From assembly GCA_016197225.1 (NCBI GenBank), contig JACPWC010000119.1, positions 36,648-100,647 of the forward strand: 64,000 nt of DNA, read 5' to 3'. This stretch comes from Chloroflexota bacterium (GTDB lineage: Bacteria; Chloroflexota; Anaerolineae; Anaerolineales; VGOW01). The notes below the pieces were generated by a model that saw nothing but the letters and a program-made list of their open reading frames with translations, searched no databases and was not told where the DNA came from. Every line of letters starts with the position of its first letter. The stretch's first letter is position 1. A program made the position numbers and the translations under genes. Shown here in pieces: positions 60,065 to 64,000 of this stretch.

Positions 60065-61117
60065 ATGAACAAACGCATCAAAGTCGCCGTTTTAGCCGCC
60101 ACCGGCGCCGTCGGTCAGCGGTTCGTGCAGTTGCTGGATAATCATCCCTGGTTTGAGGTGACGGCTCTCACCGGGTCGGATCGCACCATCGGCCAAACGT
60201 ACAGTGACGGTTGCCGCTGGATTCTGGCAGGGCCGATGCCAGAGTACGCGAAGGCCATGAAAGTCGTTCCGACTGAACCCGGCCTCGACGCCGTCATCTG
60301 CTTCTCGGCCCTGCCAACCGATCAGGCCAAAGAGTTGGAACCGGCGTTTGCCAAAGCCGGGCACGTCATCGCCTCTAATGCCTCAGCACACCGCATGTGG
60401 CCCGACGTGCCGCTCCTCATCCCCGAAGTCAATCCTGATCACACCTCGTTGAAAGCCGCGCAACAAAAGGCTCGCGACTGGAGCGGCTTCCTCACCACCA
60501 ACCCCAACTGCACTGCCACCGGTTTCACCATCGCTCTGCGGCCCTTGCTCGACACCTTCGGCCTCAAACGAATCTTTGCCGTTTCGATGCAGGCCGTCTC
60601 CGGCGCGGGCTACCCCGGCGTGCCCTCGCTCGACATTGTTGACAACGTGATTCCTTACATCGGCAGCGAAGAGGACAAGGTGGAGACCGAGCCGCAGAAG
60701 ATGCTGGGCAGGTTGAATGGCGGTAACGTGATCCCCGCCGACTTCAAAATTTCGGCCCACACCAACCGGGTGGCGGTGATTGACGGTCACACCGTCTGCG
60801 CCTCGGTGGAGCTTGGTTCTAAGGCCGGCCCCGCCGAAGTTGCTCAAGTGATGGCCGAGTTCAGAGGCCCGGAGATTGTCCGCAATCTTCCTTCATCACC
60901 CAGGAACATCATCGAAGTGCGAAGCGAAGCCGACCGGCCCCAACCGCGACGTGACCGCGACGCGGGCAAAGGTATGACGACCGTGGTGGGCCGGGTGCGC
61001 GAAGACCCGCTCTTCGACGTGAAGTTCGTCATCCTCTCGCACAACACCATTCGCGGCGCGGCGGGCGGCTCATTGTTGAACGCCGAGTTGATGGTGGCGC
61101 AAGGTTTGATCTCCTAA
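60065..61117 (+). CDS. asd: Aspartate-semialdehyde dehydrogenase
   Basis: 350 residues from the ATG at 60065 with AAAGGAA 7 nt upstream. N-terminal NADP fold AVLAATGAVGQRFVQLLDNH, catalytic Cys149 in TTNPNCTATGFTIALRP, then SGAGYPGVPSLDIVDN and substrate-binding SAHTNRVAVIDGHT. The block order is closer to archaeal and fungal-type Asd than to E. coli Asd. It reduces aspartyl phosphate to the semialdehyde. It is the second gene of the lysC-asd unit under the Thr attenuator. Confidence 0.95.
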   Translation: MNKRIKVAVLAATGAVGQRFVQLLDNHPWFEVTALTGSDRTIGQTYSDGCRWILAGPMPEYAKAMKVVPTEPGLDAVICFSALPTDQAKELEPAFAKAGHVIASNASAHRMWPDVPLLIPEVNPDHTSLKAAQQKARDWSGFLTTNPNCTATGFTIALRPLLDTFGLKRIFAVSMQAVSGAGYPGVPSLDIVDNVIPYIGSEEDKVETEPQKMLGRLNGGNVIPADFKISAHTNRVAVIDGHTVCASVELGSKAGPAEVAQVMAEFRGPEIVRNLPSSPRNIIEVRSEADRPQPRRDRDAGKGMTTVVGRVREDPLFDVKFVILSHNTIRGAAGGSLLNAELMVAQGLIS

Positions 61118-61159
61118 GGTTTTCTGAAACCCTGACGGCTTGTAAAAAAACAACTTCGC

Positions 61160-61195
61160 ATGGAAGTTCATTTCGTGTAAATTCGTGCAATTCGT
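61160..61195. repeat. TTCGTG-word array
   Basis: atttcgtgtaaattcgtgca followed by attcgtgg; the complement of the CCACGAAT words at 63449-63480. It lies between asd and the zincin gene. Confidence 0.55.
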
Positions 61196-61206
61196 GGCAG
61201 AGGTCG

Positions 61207-61590
61207 TTACGCCCAGCCACGTTCTTCCAACTCCTCCTCCGAAAACCCGAAGTAATGGCCGAGTTCGTGAACCAGCGTCTTGCGAATCTGGGCCTTGAGT
61301 TCGACTTCGGTGCGGCACATGGACGCGATGGCCAGCCGGAAAAGGGTGATGCGGTCGGGCTGGAGGAGGACACTGTTCGGGCGGCGGCGGATGAGGGGGA
61401 CACCTTCGTACAGCCCCAGCAGAATGCCGTCGGTGTAGCCGCCTCGTTCCAGTTGCTCCGAAGCGGGCCGGTCGGCAACGTCGAGAATCACCTGCTCGGC
61501 GTCGGCCCGCAGGTCGGGCGGCAATCCGGCCAGCACCTCGTCGGCGATGGCGAAGGTAAGCTTTTCGAAGCGGTCGGCGGAGATGCGCAT
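61207..61590 (-). CDS. Minimal zincin-type metallopeptidase family protein
   Basis: 127 residues. The zinc motif HELGHYFGFSEEELEE begins at His108 (HExxH, His108-His112) and a later Glu may be the third ligand. The N-terminal part (ISADRFEKLTFAIADEVLAG) is typical of the small 'metallopeptidase family' proteins. No signal peptide is present, so it should be cytoplasmic. A TAAACT box (61598-61603, minus) ends 7 nt before the ATG. Convergent with asd. Confidence 0.88.
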   Translation of the reverse strand: MRISADRFEKLTFAIADEVLAGLPPDLRADAEQVILDVADRPASEQLERGGYTDGILLGLYEGVPLIRRRPNSVLLQPDRITLFRLAIASMCRTEVELKAQIRKTLVHELGHYFGFSEEELEERGWA

Positions 61591-61609
61591 GGAACCAAGT
61601 TTACCAACA

Positions 61610-61642
61610 AACCTCCGCTAAATCTGCTCAATCCGTTGACCC
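61610..61642. repeat. AATCCG-word intergenic element
   Basis: TCCGCTAAATCTGCTCAATC followed by CGTTGACCCA. Close to the in-frame copies in rlmD (53068-53100) and the glycosyltransferase gene (51707-51736). It lies in the divergent region between the zincin gene and nurA. Confidence 0.65.
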
Positions 61643-61667
61643 ACTTTCTTTAGTAGAACGGTCGTGC

Positions 61668-61673
61668 TACAAT
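61668..61673 (+). promoter_or_regulatory. -10 box of nurA-like gene
   Basis: TACAAT ends 6 nt before the ATG at 61680, so the message is probably leaderless; no ribosome site is seen. Confidence 0.65.
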
Positions 61674-61679
61674 CCTCGC

Positions 61680-62855
61680 ATGGCTCTTGAACTCAACAAG
61701 CTCACCTCATCCGTTGACGCGCTTGGCGCAAGCACAGCAGAACGATTGACGAAGCTGGAGGCGGCACTGCCAACCGCGCAAGCAACACTCAACGCCATCG
61801 CCGCCGACCCAACCAAGCTGGAAGCGCAAATCGCGAAAGCAATCAAGCTTCGTTGGATCGGCGCCCTCCCCACGCGCGAACCCGTCAACGCCGTTTACCC
61901 TCAGCCGGAGCCGCCCTCACGCTACAACTTCATCGCCGCCGATGGCTCCCAAATTTACCCCGACCGTCATGGCCTGGCGCTCTACTATCTAATCAATGTC
62001 GGCAGTATCATTTTTCAGATGGGCACCGGCGGCGCGCCTGTTTGCAATTCGCAACCGCAGTTGTTTTTTGACGAGCAGGATTTGTATTACGACGGCGAAA
62101 ATTTTCCAATTACCAGGGAACGAGTGGATGCCCTGCGCGACGTCTACGAAGCCGGTGAGCTTGCCCGACTGGTCTCAGGGGAAGCCGCCACTGCGCCCAC
62201 AGCCGCCATCATTGATGGCACCTTGCGGCTGGCAAGCAATGCCCGCGAACAGAACCGGGCCTTCATCGAAGAAGCCCGGACGCAATACATCAACCATCTG
62301 AGCGACATTCGCGCATCGAAAGCGGCGCTGGCCGGTGTCATTGACCGTTCAGCCTCCAACGTAGTCATCCGCCTGCTCAATCTTGCCACCCTAGAGCCTG
62401 AAGCCATCACCCAACAGGAAATTGACGCCACTGATTTGTTTCCGGGCGCGCTGGATATTGACCTTTTTGGCAAGTTGAAGTTTGGCGAACGCAGCGCGCT
62501 CTTCACCACTCCAGCCGCCGAAAAAGACCTGTATGTTGCAGAAGGCCACCGTGTCTACTTCTTCTATCTCAACGCCGGGCAACCGCCCCACGACCCGCCT
62601 CTGCGCGTTGAAGTTCCCGAATGGGTTGTCAACAACAATCAAGTTGATCTTGTTCACACTGCCATCGTGGAACAAAGCCGCCATACAAGCGGTTATCCAT
62701 ATGCCCTCACCCGCGCGCACGAACTCGCCGTCGTCACCGTCCAAGAACACCGCGCATTCGACGAAATGCTGGTTGCCACGCTTGTGCGTCGCGGCGTCGC
62801 TCCCACCGTTTCGCAAAAAGCAAGAGGCAAAGCCATGCTTGGCAAGAGGAGATAA
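61680..62855 (+). CDS. nurA: NurA-domain nuclease
   Basis: 391 residues. The NurA motif is YNFIAADGSQIYPDRHGLAL, with catalytic Asp88, and a second block around SRHTSGYPYALTRAHELAVV. NurA is a 5'-3' exonuclease that works with the HerA helicase in DNA end resection in archaea; bacterial homologues occur with a HAS-barrel/HerA partner. Here the next gene encodes a small HAS-barrel-like protein. Residues 1-60 form a coiled-coil-like helix. Confidence 0.85.
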   Translation: MALELNKLTSSVDALGASTAERLTKLEAALPTAQATLNAIAADPTKLEAQIAKAIKLRWIGALPTREPVNAVYPQPEPPSRYNFIAADGSQIYPDRHGLALYYLINVGSIIFQMGTGGAPVCNSQPQLFFDEQDLYYDGENFPITRERVDALRDVYEAGELARLVSGEAATAPTAAIIDGTLRLASNAREQNRAFIEEARTQYINHLSDIRASKAALAGVIDRSASNVVIRLLNLATLEPEAITQQEIDATDLFPGALDIDLFGKLKFGERSALFTTPAAEKDLYVAEGHRVYFFYLNAGQPPHDPPLRVEVPEWVVNNNQVDLVHTAIVEQSRHTSGYPYALTRAHELAVVTVQEHRAFDEMLVATLVRRGVAPTVSQKARGKAMLGKRR

Positions 62856-62858
62856 GCA

Positions 62859-63449
62859 ATGTTCAATGTGACCATTGGCCGTTTGACTCGAAGCACCACC
62901 ACCGACTACGTTTTCGCCTGCAAAGTCCCCGAACCGGAAGTGCCCACCTTTGGCGCGTTCGTCAAAGCGCCCTCCCAGCGCGGCCAGGCCGATGTACTGG
63001 GCCTGATCTACAACATCGCCTTCACCGACGATATGTTGGTTCGCCAGTTGGCCGCCGCCGAGAATTTGCCGGATGAGATGGTGCAAGATCAACGGCAGAA
63101 CCGGCAAGTGCCAATCGAAGTGAGCGTGCTTTCAATTGGATATCGAACGGGTGACACATACATCTACGCTCTTCCGCCTCAACCACCGGTCACCCTCGAC
63201 CGAATCTCTCCCTGCGACTCCGCCGAGATATGCAGCTTCACTCAACGGCTTGATTTCCTGCGCTTGATATTGAACTCGCCCGTTCCCATGATGGACGAAC
63301 TGGTTGCAACAGCCATTCTCGCCGCCGCAGCCTGTCGGCCCGTTGAAGAACGTGAGCGCTTCCTCCGCGAGGCGGGCCGCGAACTGGCCCGATTGCTTGG
63401 GCGAGACCTGGCGCGCTTGGAGAATCTTCTGCGGCGGATAAAACCTTAG
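62859..63449 (+). CDS. HAS-barrel-like protein next to nurA (possible HerA partner)
   Basis: 196 residues, starting 3 nt after the nurA stop. The N-terminus (NVTIGRLTRSTTTDYVFACK, then VPTFGAFVKAPSQRGQADVL) looks like the HAS-barrel domain found at the start of HerA-type ATPases. The ATPase domain itself is absent; the C-terminus is helical (REAGRELARLLGRDLARLEN). It probably acts with NurA, but the ATPase would have to lie outside the window or elsewhere. Confidence 0.65.
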   Translation: MFNVTIGRLTRSTTTDYVFACKVPEPEVPTFGAFVKAPSQRGQADVLGLIYNIAFTDDMLVRQLAAAENLPDEMVQDQRQNRQVPIEVSVLSIGYRTGDTYIYALPPQPPVTLDRISPCDSAEICSFTQRLDFLRLILNSPVPMMDELVATAILAAAACRPVEERERFLREAGRELARLLGRDLARLENLLRRIKP

Positions 63450-63480
63450 CCACGAATTACACGAATGATCACGAATTCTT
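63449..63480. repeat. CCACGAAT-word element
   Basis: CCACGAATTACACGAATG followed by ATCACGAATTC; same family as 61160-61195 and 41327-41375. It ends 13 nt before the next start. Confidence 0.55.
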
Positions 63481-63492
63481 TGGAGGTTGCTT

Positions 63493-63867
63493 ATGGCCGA
63501 ACTGCTTTATAAAGAACTTGCGTATGCGATTGTGGGTGCGGCTATGGAAGTCCACAATCAATTGGGGCCTGGGTTTCTGGAAGTGGTTTACCGGAAGGCG
63601 CTTGTTTACGAGTTGACGCTTCGGGGTATCCTCGTCGAGGAAGAAAAGCCTCTTCCAGTTTATTACAAGGGGCAACTGGTGGGCGAATACCGAGCCGATC
63701 TTGTAGTAGATGGCAAAATCATCCTTGAGATAAAAGCAGTCTCGGCGCTCATCAAAGCCCATGAGGCTCAGGCAATTCACTATCTCACCGCAACCGATTT
63801 GCGTCTTGCACTGTTAATCAACTTCGGCGCAAACTCATTGCAACAGAAACGCATTGTGAAACAGTAG
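63493..63867 (+). CDS. GxxExxY family protein
   Basis: 124 residues from the ATG at 63493. The family signature GxxExxY is GPGFLEVVY (residues about 25-33), followed by YELTLRGILVEEEKPLPVYY, and the nuclease-like core ADLVVDGKIILEIKAV with D..E-x-K. GxxExxY proteins (TIGR04256) are small, PD-(D/E)XK-like and often found near other small genes; no activity is established. Ends NSLQQKRIVKQ. Confidence 0.9.
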   Translation: MAELLYKELAYAIVGAAMEVHNQLGPGFLEVVYRKALVYELTLRGILVEEEKPLPVYYKGQLVGEYRADLVVDGKIILEIKAVSALIKAHEAQAIHYLTATDLRLALLINFGANSLQQKRIVKQ

Positions 63868-63895
63868 CCGCAAAATTCCACCTACAAGGCGTTTC

Positions 63896-64000
63896 TTAAG
63901 GTTTATGGCGAATCGCCTCAGCCCATTGTTGTTCCAATTGCTTGAGACAACGCCGGGGGTGATGGCGAAACCGATACAACACTTGCAGCCGTCGTTGGGC
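63896..64000 (-). CDS. C-terminal end of an unidentified gene (runs off the window)
   Basis: Reading leftward from the window edge, 34 codons end at a TAA (63896-63898): AQRRLQVLYRFRHHPRRCLK then QLEQQWAEAIRHKP. The composition is helical and basic. The frame is convergent with the GxxExxY gene. No family can be named from this much. Confidence 0.4.
   Translation of the reverse strand, partial: AQRRLQVLYRFRHHPRRCLKQLEQQWAEAIRHKP

Overview
The window looks like a chromosomal segment of a Chloroflexota bacterium, probably Anaerolineae-like. This is an inference from gene content: a TgpA/DUF58/MoxR cluster, DUF433/DUF5615 pairs, a NurA plus HAS-barrel pair, many NarL-type two-component systems, an NAD-linked formate dehydrogenase and many short intergenic palindromes. 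GC content is high and genes are densely packed on both strands. I see no rRNA, CRISPR array, prophage or complete insertion sequence. One tRNA (Arg, CCU) is present.

Layout. 1-5.0 kb (minus): the start of a Gpi18-like membrane mannosyltransferase, then moxR, DUF58 and a TgpA-like transglutaminase, with a 27-copy heptamer array between moxR and DUF58. 5.2-8.1 kb (plus): an AmmeMemoRadiSam radical SAM enzyme split by a 449-residue LAGLIDADG intein, then a small protein. 8.2-13.4 kb (minus): a bactofilin-like membrane protein, a VanW protein, a decayed DUF433/DUF5615 pair and a phospholipase D-like protein. 13.5-17.7 kb (plus): an Lgt-like protein, a split NAD synthetase (amidase plus nadE), DUF2277 and a BMP-type lipoprotein. 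17.8-23 kb: a divergent two-component pair, icd with a lysine-rich tail, and an ECF sigma factor with its likely anti-sigma factor. 23-28 kb: the prkA-yhbH-spoVR stress operon. 28-31.7 kb: sdhCDAB. 31.8-32.8 kb: tRNA-Arg and an intact DUF433/DUF5615 pair. 32.8-37 kb (minus): a 1404-residue secreted surface protein. 37.2-41.3 kb (minus): a NarX-like kinase, its regulator, and a class V aminotransferase.

41.4-47.8 kb (plus) holds an NAD-dependent formate dehydrogenase encoded in pieces: a fused NuoE/NuoF-type diaphorase, a separate ferredoxin-type subunit and the molybdenum catalytic subunit, with DUF2461 and an EamA transporter lying between. 47.8-52.6 kb is a mixed stretch: phosphatase, DinB, hotdog thioesterase, a Flp pilin-like protein, patatin, a glycosyltransferase and remnants of a restriction-modification gene. 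52.7-58.2 kb: RlmD-type rRNA methyltransferase, a YbaK remnant, carboxypeptidase Taq, and two lower-GC genes (an AlbA_2 protein and a TPR membrane protein). 58.3-61.1 kb: a threonine-rich leader peptide and attenuator ahead of aspartokinase and aspartate-semialdehyde dehydrogenase. 61.2-64 kb: a minimal zincin, NurA, a HAS-barrel protein, a GxxExxY protein and the end of an unidentified gene.

The most distinctive signals are four. (1) An intein sits exactly at the third Fe-S cysteine of the radical SAM enzyme. (2) A threonine attenuator lies upstream of lysC. (3) A pervasive set of short, locally reiterated palindromic words occupies intergenic spaces and also lies in frame inside conserved genes; some are shared between coding and non-coding sites. 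(4) About eleven genes have a -10 hexamer 6-8 nt before the start codon, which suggests widespread leaderless transcription. Together, the central metabolic genes (oxidative TCA steps, succinate and formate oxidation, NAD synthesis) point to a respiring heterotroph.
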